From: Candidatus Omnitrophota bacterium
GTDB taxonomy: Bacteria > Omnitrophota > Omnitrophia > Omnitrophales > Aquincolibacteriaceae
Assembly: GCA_003140935.1 (NCBI GenBank)
Contig: PLLJ01000034.1
Location: forward strand, 46,098 to 79,504
DNA: 33,407 nucleotides
Direction of reading: 5' to 3'
The notes below the pieces were generated by a model. The model made no database searches. It saw only the letters and a list, made by a program, of their open reading frames with translations, and was not told the origin of the DNA. This document shows, in pieces, positions 24,901 to 32,996 of the stretch. Both the position numbers and the translations under genes were made by a program. Positions within the stretch are counted from its first letter, which is position 1. Each line of letters starts with the position of its first letter.

Positions 24901-27900
24901 GACTTTAAGAACATCTTCACAACGCTCGACCCTGGATGCCTCGAACTGTTCGGTCGGAAAATTCCCCGCAACCGGCCACACTTGAGGTTTTCCGTCCGTT
25001 CCTGCCACCGTGTCCACAAGATAGAGAATGCGGCCGCAAGGATCGATCTGGTCATAAGAACGCCGGCTGATATCGCATTCCTTGCTGAGGAGTTCGCTGT
25101 AAATCTCCCCGTTCTGCTTGGCTACCACTTTATACTCGCGGTTCGCCACTTCACAACTTTGGATCAATCGTGTACGAGAGCGGCGGCGCAGCAAGCGGAT
25201 CACGAATGAAAATCCCGTACACACCAGGATACACAACGCTATCAGGACCAGCATCTGCGGCATCGAAAGCGACTGTAAGTATGGGATCAGCCCTTTCCCC
25301 CTCGCGGCGTTCTGGATCTTCTCCGCCGAACTCCATACTTCGTCCCATTGTTCGCCGCGCGGGATATAAAAAGGGATCAAGAGCGGGGCCCATGTCGCGA
25401 ACCTCTTCACTCCTTCCGGGATATACCGCTGCGCCGCCGCCTTGCCGATAAATTTCGAGACCTTCTCATCCAGCTTGTCCATACCGAGGAAACTCAAGTT
25501 CACGAGTGTTGCGACACGCAGCCCCATGTGATCCATCCAGATCAAGATCCGGAAGAAATCGAACGCCAGGATCCAGACGAACATCTTGAGACTCCACGCC
25601 ACGAACGCGGGAGACGACATCGTCAAATTATTGTAAATGGCAAAGAGCGTCCGGATCGCGCCGTCCTGGTTGTACCAGGTCGGGTTGGGCATCATGCGCA
25701 GGAACGTGTAGATAATGGGCGACATCCAGAGACCCCACCGCAACACATGGACCATCAGTTCGCTTAACTGAGCCAGTCCCGCTTTCGAAAAGAAGAATTT
25801 GATCGGCGTCTTATCTTTGTCAAAGAACGCCTGCATGAACACTTTGTTCACTGCGAAAAGCCATGTGGCCACAGACCATTTGATCACGCCATCCAAGGAC
25901 TCGGTGAAAAGCAATTTAACGCCGCCCGGACAATACCCCAGGTCCATTTGCCCCCATTTGCTGATCAGGACCGGCTGGACGTAATGCCCCAGGGAATTCA
26001 AATAGGGATACGTCGTCGTGGACATCTCGCCCAGGGAGTTAAAAGCAGGATATGCAGAATATTGCGCGGCTGAAAAATGTGCGGTGATATAAAGCTTGAA
26101 CTTGTAAAGAATGACCGCGACCTGTTGAGCGTCCAGATAAAAGGCAACGGCGCTTCCGAGAAAAACGCCGAAAAGCGAATCGATAAAGTAAAGCCGCCAC
26201 GACTGGACCTTCCCGCAGCCCCGTGAGGCATAATACACATCTCTTAAAAAACTCATGCCGCCCGAAGCCAAAAGACCGATCAGGAGACCAAAAACGACCC
26301 TGTCAGACATTGATTTTTCAATGTACCCTTGAGCGATCATATAGGCAAGTCCGAATCCGGCCACTGCCCCGCGCGCGTAAAGTGTTTTACTGCGATAGCT
26401 GTAGCGCACCCGTTCAAAAAACGGCAAACTGCCGTCAAAGGTCTCGATAATGGTTTTCACGAATGGAAACACCAAAGCCCCCAGGAGGATCCCGATCCCA
26501 TAGGGGAAAGAAGCCATGAATTTCTGCGCCGCAGGTGCCGCGAAGATCATCGAAAGCGCATAGAGGATCGCCATGAGAATGCCGCTGTAGGCCATGCCTT
26601 TTTTCATGCCGGTCGTAACATTCTTGAAAATATTTTCCGCCGAAGGCGCAATGCGTTTACCTCCATCCAACAGGATCCCTGTGATGAGATAAATTTCTCC
26701 CCACAATCCGCCGAAGGAAAGCAAGGTGGCGAGAACGGAAATAAGGGCCCTCAATATCTCCGGTAAACCGGCCACCCACGCGAGCGATCCCAGATTCGCA
26801 ATGGAGGGAGCGACCACGACCCCCAAAGAAACCAGGAGAAGGAATAAATGCGCCTTGACCGTCCGGAGCAGTCTCCCTTTCGTCACGTACCCGATCCCGA
26901 CGGCAAGAAGTTCGTTGAAGATGAACACGACCAGAAGCCGGCCTATTCCCTCGAGAAGCGCAGGCCATGCGGCCAAAAGGCCCAATGTGGCACTGTAGGT
27001 CAGGGTCTGCAAGAGAGTCACGTTTTCAAGCAAAAGCAGCCAACCCACCATGAAGGGCGTGCCGATGATCAATGCGGTGGGGATAGCTTTCATATTTTTT
27101 CCGAAAGCAGCGAATTCATGGGCATTAAAGATCTGATAGATCAAGAAGGCAACTGTCGCCGTGAGCTTATTGATCATGAGGAGATGGCTCCACATCGTAG
27201 GAGCCTGCAAGAGTTCGAGGCGGCTTGAAGATGCCGCGAGAAGCCCTGTCACCAGAACGTTCTGAAAAACCTCGGCCGGCGTCAGATGTTTCCCGGTGAA
27301 TTGGTGTTTCAAGCATTCCGCGATCAAGGCACCCAAGACTCCGACGGCAAGAATGGCCGCCATGGAACCCGAACTCAAGATTTCCAAAGTTCCCAAGAAA
27401 TAGATCCCTATCGCCGTTCCCAGGATCAAGACCGTGATCGCTCCGTAGAGAAGATCTTTTTTAAGTCTGGAAAGGATCGATATCTCCTTCGGAGAAACAA
27501 TATCCGGACCTTGATGGCTTGCCGGACCGAACTGTGTCCCGTTACGATTTTGGCCCAAGAGCTTGCCCAAAAAAGCAGCCAAAAGAGCCAGGAGGAACGC
27601 AAGGATCAGGACCGATCCGAATTTTATGGCCACAAGGTATTGTTTTAAGAAAGTCGTTTTGCAGAAATCGAACCCCAGATACAAGGTACCCTTGACGGAA
27701 CCCGCGCGCCCTTTGGGGCTGATAATAAAGTTCACTTCCTTCAGCTCGCCGATCTCCTTCCAATGGACTGATTTCCGGATGGCATTCCATCCCGGCTTCA
27801 GACCGAGCGGGATCCTCTGCGTATTTGCCGCTCCAACCACTTCTGCCGTGATCGAGAGCTGAGTGAGTTGCGATGCCTCAAGCACCCTGAGACCGAACTC

Positions 27901-28983
27901 GATCGTGTTCATTTGTGTACCGGTCAGGTTGGCGGGGAAATTTTTCGTCCAGACGGTGATCGAAGATCCCTCCGGTAATGTATATCCCAGGTCATAAACA
28001 TCTTTTTTCGATTCTTCATCAAACGAAGACGTCATATCACCTTTGGCGGACCCGCTAGGAGACACTCCCCTGTCCCCGGCATCCAGAAGGCCGAACGAGG
28101 AACGAACGGACGGCATGGAAGTTTTAGTAGGAGTCACGGTAGTTGCTGCCTTTACAACCGCAGGAATTTTGGCCATGGTAACCGGCGCTGCTTTTGCGGC
28201 TGCGAGAACTTTGGCTGCGGGGACTGCCGCAGGCGTTGCGGCTGCCCGGGGAGCAAACGTCGTGCGGGTTTTCACAACACCAGTAGCCACTGTTTTTGCG
28301 ATAGCGCTTGACGCGGTTTTTGCTACGGTAGGCGTGCCCGCGGAAGGCGTCACGGGTTTGACAACCGCCGCTTGCTGGACGAATTCCAATGAAAAAGACA
28401 AGGTTCCTTTAACGGCCGGGGCGGTACCTTTCGGACCGACCACAAAAACAACTTCTTTTAAAGCGCCGGTCCTGGCCCGATCGAGCGTTGCTTCGACGGA
28501 ATTCCAACCATCCTTAAGACGAAGAGGGACCGACTGAATCCCTTGGGTCCCGCGCACTTCCACCGTTACGGAAACTTCGTCCGCCTGAACGGCCACGAAT
28601 GTCTTGACGCTGATTTTGGCTTTGTTGACCGCCGAAGACGTAAGCCCTTCGGGAAAATCCCTAGTCCACACCGTAACCGTAGCGCCTTGAGGGATCGAGT
28701 AATCGAATTCCAGAACATCCTTTTTGATCGCCTCATCGAAGGTCGGAGTCAGCGTGCCCTTGGCAGCGCCCGTGACTGTCGTTCCCCGTTCACGAGCATC
28801 CAGCAAATTGAATGTCGAAGCCGCCCAAGCATGAGTCGTGAGCGTGAAGCTCAGGAGAAGGGCCGCCAAGACTCCGCGGGCCGGGATAGCGATGAAGGAT
28901 CGAAGGGTCTTGAAAATCGAGGGCATTTCATCTGTCCTATTTTTAAAGGGTTTAAAAACTTTCCAAAATTTTTTTGCGCTCAT
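21961..28983 (-). CDS. Giant membrane protein with C-terminal GH94 glycoside phosphorylase (cyclic-glucan-synthase-like C-terminal half)
   Basis: 2340 residues. A signal peptide (AWA^AST after residue 54) is followed by two copies of a beta-sandwich module (about 58-208 and 295-445), each opening with F-x-L-L-D-A and containing G-x-x-[VI]-T-V-W-T-[RK]-[DN]-F-P. An Ala/Pro/Thr/Lys-rich linker joins them. Residues about 445-1265 hold some 18-20 membrane segments. The rest matches GH94: an NREYKVV...SRRSYDQIDP carbohydrate-binding domain, a second one (SNAIHST...GNSQQNRLTPDWPD), and the helical catalytic domain with RGFYQTSGAFGFRDQLQD and GVGDWNDGLDEIG; Asp2054 of WND is the expected general acid. 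GH94 enzymes phosphorolyse or build beta-glucosidic bonds. The layout resembles NdvB/ChvB, but no GT84 synthase domain is recognisable. Met20 (28926), with an AGGA site, is a likely alternative start. Confidence 0.85.
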   Translation of the reverse strand: MSAKKFWKVFKPFKNRTDEMPSIFKTLRSFIAIPARGVLAALLLSFTLTTHAWAASTFNLLDARERGTTVTGAAKGTLTPTFDEAIKKDVLEFDYSIPQGATVTVWTRDFPEGLTSSAVNKAKISVKTFVAVQADEVSVTVEVRGTQGIQSVPLRLKDGWNSVEATLDRARTGALKEVVFVVGPKGTAPAVKGTLSFSLEFVQQAAVVKPVTPSAGTPTVAKTASSAIAKTVATGVVKTRTTFAPRAAATPAAVPAAKVLAAAKAAPVTMAKIPAVVKAATTVTPTKTSMPSVRSSFGLLDAGDRGVSPSGSAKGDMTSSFDEESKKDVYDLGYTLPEGSSITVWTKNFPANLTGTQMNTIEFGLRVLEASQLTQLSITAEVVGAANTQRIPLGLKPGWNAIRKSVHWKEIGELKEVNFIISPKGRAGSVKGTLYLGFDFCKTTFLKQYLVAIKFGSVLILAFLLALLAAFLGKLLGQNRNGTQFGPASHQGPDIVSPKEISILSRLKKDLLYGAITVLILGTAIGIYFLGTLEILSSGSMAAILAVGVLGALIAECLKHQFTGKHLTPAEVFQNVLVTGLLAASSSRLELLQAPTMWSHLLMINKLTATVAFLIYQIFNAHEFAAFGKNMKAIPTALIIGTPFMVGWLLLLENVTLLQTLTYSATLGLLAAWPALLEGIGRLLVVFIFNELLAVGIGYVTKGRLLRTVKAHLFLLLVSLGVVVAPSIANLGSLAWVAGLPEILRALISVLATLLSFGGLWGEIYLITGILLDGGKRIAPSAENIFKNVTTGMKKGMAYSGILMAILYALSMIFAAPAAQKFMASFPYGIGILLGALVFPFVKTIIETFDGSLPFFERVRYSYRSKTLYARGAVAGFGLAYMIAQGYIEKSMSDRVVFGLLIGLLASGGMSFLRDVYYASRGCGKVQSWRLYFIDSLFGVFLGSAVAFYLDAQQVAVILYKFKLYITAHFSAAQYSAYPAFNSLGEMSTTTYPYLNSLGHYVQPVLISKWGQMDLGYCPGGVKLLFTESLDGVIKWSVATWLFAVNKVFMQAFFDKDKTPIKFFFSKAGLAQLSELMVHVLRWGLWMSPIIYTFLRMMPNPTWYNQDGAIRTLFAIYNNLTMSSPAFVAWSLKMFVWILAFDFFRILIWMDHMGLRVATLVNLSFLGMDKLDEKVSKFIGKAAAQRYIPEGVKRFATWAPLLIPFYIPRGEQWDEVWSSAEKIQNAARGKGLIPYLQSLSMPQMLVLIALCILVCTGFSFVIRLLRRRSRTRLIQSCEVANREYKVVAKQNGEIYSELLSKECDISRRSYDQIDPCGRILYLVDTVAGTDGKPQVWPVAGNFPTEQFEASRVERCEDVLKVINASHGVKTTIEISLPDMDSTAELWKITIENLTERSRQLKVVPYLEWVLNGGLHDRFHTQYARLYPEMEYVAGANAILSWQKSTKSMGLLASDIAPEGFHTGRVDFIGRGQSVWSPRSLETLDFLPAKDTAAYPTFDPIGSLMVNALVAPKATATLRLMIGYSKDKKVALEMIAKYLKPSPAQGPVLSSKKHRALLIGHGEIPPGTPQPYYEYLDNGNKLKVLTPYTPRPFDHAMSNAIHSTMVTNRGLHTSCNGNSQQNRLTPDWPDTVTKETPTEAIYLYDPDRDEWYSPTYQPLNDNNAKHESEFSVDGTAVFRMKDGNLSSQLTVYVPPADPLGVYLLTLKNDEDKPRRMRIAPYFQMVLSFQPEKSGPLEVRHDKPSDALYFSNCRNIFRSGWAFASMSIPADCVETKRGRFFGSRRGVKRPFMVENAVSDATELTDAGQIAGFVGTVEIPARGECTVAIVLGQAEDHKSAVALVQKYKNLETVRKELEGTRQWWLGLMGTVKVETNQPEFDRYQNWLKYQALAERIWARRGFYQTSGAFGFRDQLQDTVNLMWVDPALARKQILLHASQQFVEGDVTHWFFTLTDGRAAFSCRSHASDNPLWLAWGTAEYVRATGDHTILDEMAAYLISEFPFAPLPKNKQGWGHLYHRTTRADTLYKHCMKSIDLVIKQRTGKNGLPLMGVGDWNDGLDEIGSEGHGESVWLGFFLYYILKEMIDIIGQKEGDAKKAYYAQKIEALKVALEKTWRGDRYLRAFHDDGTEIGVKGSGVWEIDALTAAWSVMSGINFERGVTIFNTALQVLEKDNAILLGWPALREDTKPYLGRSSKYPEGVRENGMYCHGVQWLVRAARLLAEEFEKRGDSVNAAKYRETAYRLWLKVSPIAHMHEIEIYGGQPNKQSADILTTFEPGRMIWHGYTGAAGWMLRQAMEGVVGALVVKNQLVLPNDLDKSRGALRVFKVSRDVSASPIKATFAG

Positions 28984-28994
28984 GAAACCGTGTG

Positions 28995-29000
28995 ATTATA
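28995..29000 (-). promoter_or_regulatory. Second -10-like TATAAT before the GH94 gene
   Basis: A perfect TATAAT on the minus strand lies only 12 nt before ATG 28983, without a good -35. If used, transcripts would start at or near that ATG, which favours Met20 at 28926 (with AGGA before it and directly preceding the signal peptide) as the start. Confidence 0.25.
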
Positions 29001-29057
29001 AAAAGACAATACCGCTTTACATTCCTGGTCCGGAACCGCTTCTAAAAGGAGGGGCGT

Positions 29058-29085
29058 ATTATACCAAATTACCGTTTTTTCCCAA
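29058..29085 (-). promoter_or_regulatory. Candidate promoter of the GH94 gene
   Basis: On the minus strand TTGGGA (29085-29080), a 16-nt spacer and a perfect TATAAT (29063-29058), between the rnd stop codon and the GH94 start. It gives a leader of about 70 nt to Met1. Confidence 0.5.
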
Positions 29086-29156
29086 GTTTTTGTTTGAGCT
29101 GCAGGGACCTCGTTCTAGCTTCGAACGTCTGCCTGGGGAAAGGCTTAAGGTTCGGA

Positions 29157-30320
29157 TCACTCAGGAATTCCCAGCACGTTCCGGATGACGGGCATCATCA
29201 GCACGGCCTGCCAACGCATCATGCCGCTCACCTCCATAGCCTTCTCGATCGAGCGAGGTTCGTGGCGGGCCACAGCCGTTAAGGTGGCGCGAGAAGCCAG
29301 AAAACAAGGTTCGATCTTAAGCTCCCCCGCTAGGGTCTTGCATGCGGCGAGCAAGGCCTCCACTTTCTCCGAAGAAGGCTGCCTTTCTCTCGACCGGATC
29401 CTCTCCGGAGCGACCGGCCATTCCGACAAAGGAAGATTCTCCGCGAAGCGAATCGCACCTTCCAAACGGGCGAGATGATCTCCGGTGATCCTTTTCATGA
29501 ATTTCGGTCCTGGGTGAAGTGGTTCGTGCGGACTTTGCACCCGCCAGCGGGCAAGTTCGATCAGGTCTTCATTCAGCAGGATCATAAAAGGCGGGCGATC
29601 TCTCCGACGGGCTTCCTCATCCCGCCATTTCCAAAGCTCCCGCACAAAGACAAGCTCCTTCGGGGCCAACCCGTAGGACCCCTTAATGCGCCAAGTTTCT
29701 TTCGCGTCACTTTTCCCCTCAAGACCGGAGGTCTCGACCACGCGTTCGCAGCATTCCCTGTGCCAGTCCGCCCGCCCTGACTCCCGAAGGCTCCGAGCGA
29801 GAGCATCGGCAATCGTTTCCAAATATTTCGTATCGTCCGAGGCATAGTCCAGCTGCTTGGCGGACAAGGGCCGCCTCGCCCAATCGGATTTTTGGCCCGT
29901 TTTCGAAAGTGCGACCCCGCAAAACTTCTCGGCCAATGCCGCGAGACCGATCTTTTCATATCCCAACACCTGGGCCGCCAGCATCGTGTCAAAAACACGG
30001 GTTTTCGGCCTGAACTCAAATGATTTTTTCAACATGCGAAGGTCATAGTCCGCACCTTGAAGGATCAACTCTTTCCGGGATAATACTTCCAAAAATTCCG
30101 TGAGCGAGAAACCGGCGAGAGGATCAACAACATAGTTCGCCCCTGAAAAACTCAATTGGATCAGACAGACCTTCTCAAAATAATGGTGCAGGCTGTCGGC
30201 TTCTGTGTCCAGGCCCACGCGTGAAGTCGCCAGGAGTTCTTCGGTGAGTTGCGCGAGACTTTTTGCACTCTCTACGTAGGTATATCCCCGACCGGTTTTC
30301 AAATGCATGCTTTTTTCCAT
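29157..30320 (-). CDS. rnd: Ribonuclease D
   Basis: This 387-residue 3'-5' exoribonuclease is expected to trim tRNA precursors and other small RNAs. The DEDDy exonuclease core is visible: GLDTEAD (Asp38, Glu40; Exo I), GADYDLRML (Asp93; Exo II) and YASDDTKYL (Tyr159, Asp163; Exo III), followed by helical HRDC-like regions (about 205-290 and 310-385) as in E. coli RNase D, which is of similar length. The start is the ATG at 30320, which has only a weak ribosome site; Met5 is possible. It lies 20 nt after the zinc-ribbon gene and is probably co-transcribed with it. The GH94 gene downstream has its own promoter candidate. Confidence 0.92.
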   Translation of the reverse strand: MEKSMHLKTGRGYTYVESAKSLAQLTEELLATSRVGLDTEADSLHHYFEKVCLIQLSFSGANYVVDPLAGFSLTEFLEVLSRKELILQGADYDLRMLKKSFEFRPKTRVFDTMLAAQVLGYEKIGLAALAEKFCGVALSKTGQKSDWARRPLSAKQLDYASDDTKYLETIADALARSLRESGRADWHRECCERVVETSGLEGKSDAKETWRIKGSYGLAPKELVFVRELWKWRDEEARRRDRPPFMILLNEDLIELARWRVQSPHEPLHPGPKFMKRITGDHLARLEGAIRFAENLPLSEWPVAPERIRSRERQPSSEKVEALLAACKTLAGELKIEPCFLASRATLTAVARHEPRSIEKAMEVSGMMRWQAVLMMPVIRNVLGIPE

Positions 30321-30340
30321 CTAACCTAACAGCGCCATTT

Positions 30341-30967
30341 TCATTTTTTGGGTTTTTTTTCCGGCGTACGGCTTTTTCCTTTCTGGGAAATATCACGCGC
30401 GGAAGGACGGACGATCTCGGAGACTGTCACTTTCCCCACTCCTTTTTTTGTAACGATCACCTGTCGCTGATGAGAATCCACCGGACCCGTCACCTTGGGA
30501 AGGTCGGCGGCCTGTTGATTTCTATCATTCAACTTAACTGGATTACCGGCCTTGCGTTTCGAAAAGCACTCCTTGCAATAGACTGGCCGCTCTCCGGTAG
30601 GCTTGAAGGGAATTTCACAGTCTTTATGACAGTCGGCACAAACCGCTTTATGTAAGATCTTTTCCCTGCGTCCTTGGGCATGTCCATGGGGACGATTCTG
30701 GACCGGTTTCATTTCGTTCGGACGCTCGGACGGATTGGATGGCCGAGACGGCTGGGATGAAATGATGGACTGAGAGGCTGGCTGCGAAAAATTCCGCCCC
30801 GGGAAAGCCCCGGACGACGTTTGGCTGATCACCAGATCCGTTTTCTTTTCCAGGGCTTCGAGCCTCTCGACGATCTTCGCCATAAGCGCAATGATTTCAG
30901 GTAGTTCCGTTCCTGTTCCTTTGGGATTGGATTTTAGCAACGATTTTCCTTTTCCGAATATTTTCAT
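30341..30967 (-). CDS. CxxC-x17-CxxC zinc-ribbon protein
   Basis: A 208-residue, very basic and mostly disordered protein. Residues about 20-50 form an amphipathic, probably coiled-coil helix (LPEIIALMAKIVERLEALEK). A Pro/Ser/Asn-rich linker follows, then a zinc knuckle with CADC (110-113) and CKEC (131-134) separated by exactly 17 residues that include an IPFKPTGERPVYC core. This is the CxxC-x17-CxxC domain found in many uncultured bacteria and archaea; its role is poorly defined, with nucleic-acid binding as the usual guess. The tail is Lys/Arg-rich. GAGGAG lies 5 nt before the ATG. It sits directly upstream of RNase D, so an RNA-linked role is plausible but unproven. Confidence 0.75.
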   Translation of the reverse strand: MKIFGKGKSLLKSNPKGTGTELPEIIALMAKIVERLEALEKKTDLVISQTSSGAFPGRNFSQPASQSIISSQPSRPSNPSERPNEMKPVQNRPHGHAQGRREKILHKAVCADCHKDCEIPFKPTGERPVYCKECFSKRKAGNPVKLNDRNQQAADLPKVTGPVDSHQRQVIVTKKGVGKVTVSEIVRPSARDISQKGKSRTPEKKPKK

Positions 30968-31053
30968 ATGACTCCTCTTAACGTTTTGTATCGTCCTGGA
31001 AACCGCAACCCTGGCCGGTAGGTAACGCGGGATCGCCTAAATCAAGTGCAATC

Positions 31054-31716
31054 TCACAAGTGCTGCTGCTTCTCGCCTTTCATCTTCTTCCATTGCTCCG
31101 CATATAAGAAGAAAATTCCGGGCCCGAAAGAAACAAACATCACCGCCAGGCCGCACGCGAGCCCGATCGCGGTCCCGAACCCCGCACAGCAATACTCCTT
31201 GCTCCGGACATAAATATGGCAAGGCACCACCACCAGAAGTTGAAGAACGCTGCCCTTAAAAAGCGTGCGGCAGGTTTGTTTGATAAGATCCCCGGTTTCA
31301 AGCTTCCGGCTCCAGGTCGCGAAAACACGCGCCCAAAAAAGCCAAGAGACCCCCAAGACTCCGAAGAATATCCAACCGGTGTAACCGAACGATGCGTCCC
31401 CCTTTACGGCCTCGCCTACGCCCACCGCCAGTCCTGCGATCAGAAGGCCCATGGACAGGGCGGACGCGGTGATCTGGAAAATAAGCGACCGCTTCCCTGC
31501 CGGCCGTTGATTCGCGAGATCGACCGGAAGCGACAAAAGCGCCCACTGGTTCAGCATCAGAATGACGATCCACACCCAGTACTCCCAGCTACCGAAAAGC
31601 GTCCCCGGATCCATTTTTTCCTTATGGGATATAAAAACCAAACTTACTGCCGGAGCGGTCAACACGATAAGAGTGACCGCGTATAAGAGCGCGACCCACA
31701 TCGGCCAACGTTTCAT
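31054..31716 (-). CDS. Polytopic membrane protein of unknown function
   Basis: A 220-residue protein with about five or six hydrophobic segments (near residues 5-30, 45-67, 78-101, 112-132, 150-165 and 178-203). It has basic loops between them and a short basic cytoplasmic-looking tail. I do not recognise the family. A cysteine pair (EYCC) lies before the last segment. The start is well supported by GGAGGTG 6 nt before ATG 31716. It heads a small cluster with the zinc-ribbon protein (86 nt downstream) and RNase D. A promoter-like pair lies about 85 nt upstream. Confidence 0.7.
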   Translation of the reverse strand: MKRWPMWVALLYAVTLIVLTAPAVSLVFISHKEKMDPGTLFGSWEYWVWIVILMLNQWALLSLPVDLANQRPAGKRSLIFQITASALSMGLLIAGLAVGVGEAVKGDASFGYTGWIFFGVLGVSWLFWARVFATWSRKLETGDLIKQTCRTLFKGSVLQLLVVVPCHIYVRSKEYCCAGFGTAIGLACGLAVMFVSFGPGIFFLYAEQWKKMKGEKQQHL

Positions 31717-31800
31717 GAAACACCTCCGTTCTTAACCCGCAGGGTCTGCCTTCAAAGTACCGTGCTGCATAGTGCACCCATTCTTGAACAATAAGCCGTT

Positions 31801-31829
31801 AAGATAGACTTCTTTTCCTCTAGCATCAA
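31801..31829 (-). promoter_or_regulatory. Candidate promoter of the membrane protein / zinc-ribbon / rnd cluster
   Basis: On the minus strand TTGATG (31829-31824), a 17-nt spacer and TATCTT (31806-31801), in the 206-nt gap after rsmH. Both boxes match the consensus at 4 of 6 positions. No clear terminator for rsmH was seen in the gap, so read-through is also possible. Confidence 0.35.
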
Positions 31830-31922
31830 CATAAAAGACACCGGAGAAGCGATGGTCGAATCCGTACTCGCGCCTTGATCCCACGGGAATTCAAGGACAT
31901 CGCGGAAAAGTATCGCCTTTCT

Positions 31923-32981
31923 CTATTTCCTGACGGCCCAACGCAGTATCGCGCTTTTAGAGCGCGGATTATCGTAACATTCCTTAGAAGTGGCGCGTAT
32001 AGGGTCGCGACCCCACTCTGCATAGATCCCGGTTTCGGATCCTTCTCGAAAAGAACGAACAACACGGTCATCTTCCCCCGAATGGAAAGTCAGGACCGCG
32101 ACCCTTCCATGGGATCTAAGACAGTGAGGCAGATTCCTTAAGAATTGGTCGAGCGCCCCGAACTCGTCATTGACGGCAATACGTAATGCTTGAAAAGTCC
32201 TCCGGATCGATCTTGTGATCGTTTCTTCAGTATTTGAAGGCGATACGCGCGGCAACGCTTTCCGGATAATGTCCGCAAGAGCCGTCGTGGTCAAGATCCC
32301 TTCCCGGGCTTTGGAAATGGCCTTCGCGATCATTCGGGCGTGGGGTTCATCGGAATGGATCCGGAGCATTTCTTCGAGGTCTTTTTCCGGGATCGATCGA
32401 ATGAGGGCCGCGGCCGGCTGGCCTCGTTTGGGATTAAACCTGAGATCAAGAGGTCCTTCAACTTTGAATGTAAAGCCACGCGAAGGATCATCCAATTGCA
32501 TGGAGGAAACGCCCAGATCCGCCAGGATGAAATCAAAACCGCCGCCGGCGTCCTCAAGGAGCTTCAGGATCCCCGCGAAATTGATCCTCCGGACCACGAG
32601 TTGCTTCTCGTTAAAACCTAAGCTCCGGAGACGTGCCTCCGTACGCATGATCTCGATGGGATCCACATCGATCCCGAAAAGACGGCCGCCCGGAGTAATG
32701 CGCGCGAGAAGTTCCCGGGCATGTCCCCCAAACCCCAGCGTTGCGTCCAAACCTGTCTGGCCGGGCTTGGGGCGAAGCACTTCGAGGATCTCTTGAACAC
32801 AAATGGGGCGATGCGAACCTGCGGGCGTCCTCCCGCTCTTCATGACCTTGTCGATGTCCTGAGGATATTTCTCCGCGTTCAGTTCTTTATATTTTTCCTC
32901 AAACCGGCGCGGATGGGTTCCCTTGTAACGCAATCGCCGTCTTTTAGGAGACGCCTGCTGATTTATGGAAGAATCTTGCAT
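31923..32981 (-). CDS. rsmH: RsmH-type 16S rRNA (cytosine-N4) methyltransferase, N-terminally extended
   Basis: This 352-residue SAM-dependent methyltransferase of the RsmH (MraW) family normally makes N4-methyl-C1402 in 16S rRNA. Landmarks: SHRPICVQEIL (56-66), the SAM loop DATLGFGGHA (79-88), GIDVDP (103-108), ADLGVSSMQLDDPSRGF (154-170), a DLRFNP segment, RTFQALRIAVNDEFGALDQF, and a variant FHSGEDD where most RsmH have FHSLEDR. About 50 basic residues precede the usual start; Met47 could be a shorter start, but the extension looks conserved in a sub-family, so I keep it. It lies 15 nt after lpd rather than in a division/cell-wall cluster, so it may be a second RsmH paralog. Confidence 0.85.
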   Translation of the reverse strand: MQDSSINQQASPKRRRLRYKGTHPRRFEEKYKELNAEKYPQDIDKVMKSGRTPAGSHRPICVQEILEVLRPKPGQTGLDATLGFGGHARELLARITPGGRLFGIDVDPIEIMRTEARLRSLGFNEKQLVVRRINFAGILKLLEDAGGGFDFILADLGVSSMQLDDPSRGFTFKVEGPLDLRFNPKRGQPAAALIRSIPEKDLEEMLRIHSDEPHARMIAKAISKAREGILTTTALADIIRKALPRVSPSNTEETITRSIRRTFQALRIAVNDEFGALDQFLRNLPHCLRSHGRVAVLTFHSGEDDRVVRSFREGSETGIYAEWGRDPIRATSKECYDNPRSKSAILRWAVRK

Positions 32982-32996
32982 GAAAGACCGCTTTAT

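Noticed and set aside
31826..32071. 81-codon minus-strand frame over the rsmH 3' end
   Set aside because: Overlaps RsmH in another frame and has no features.
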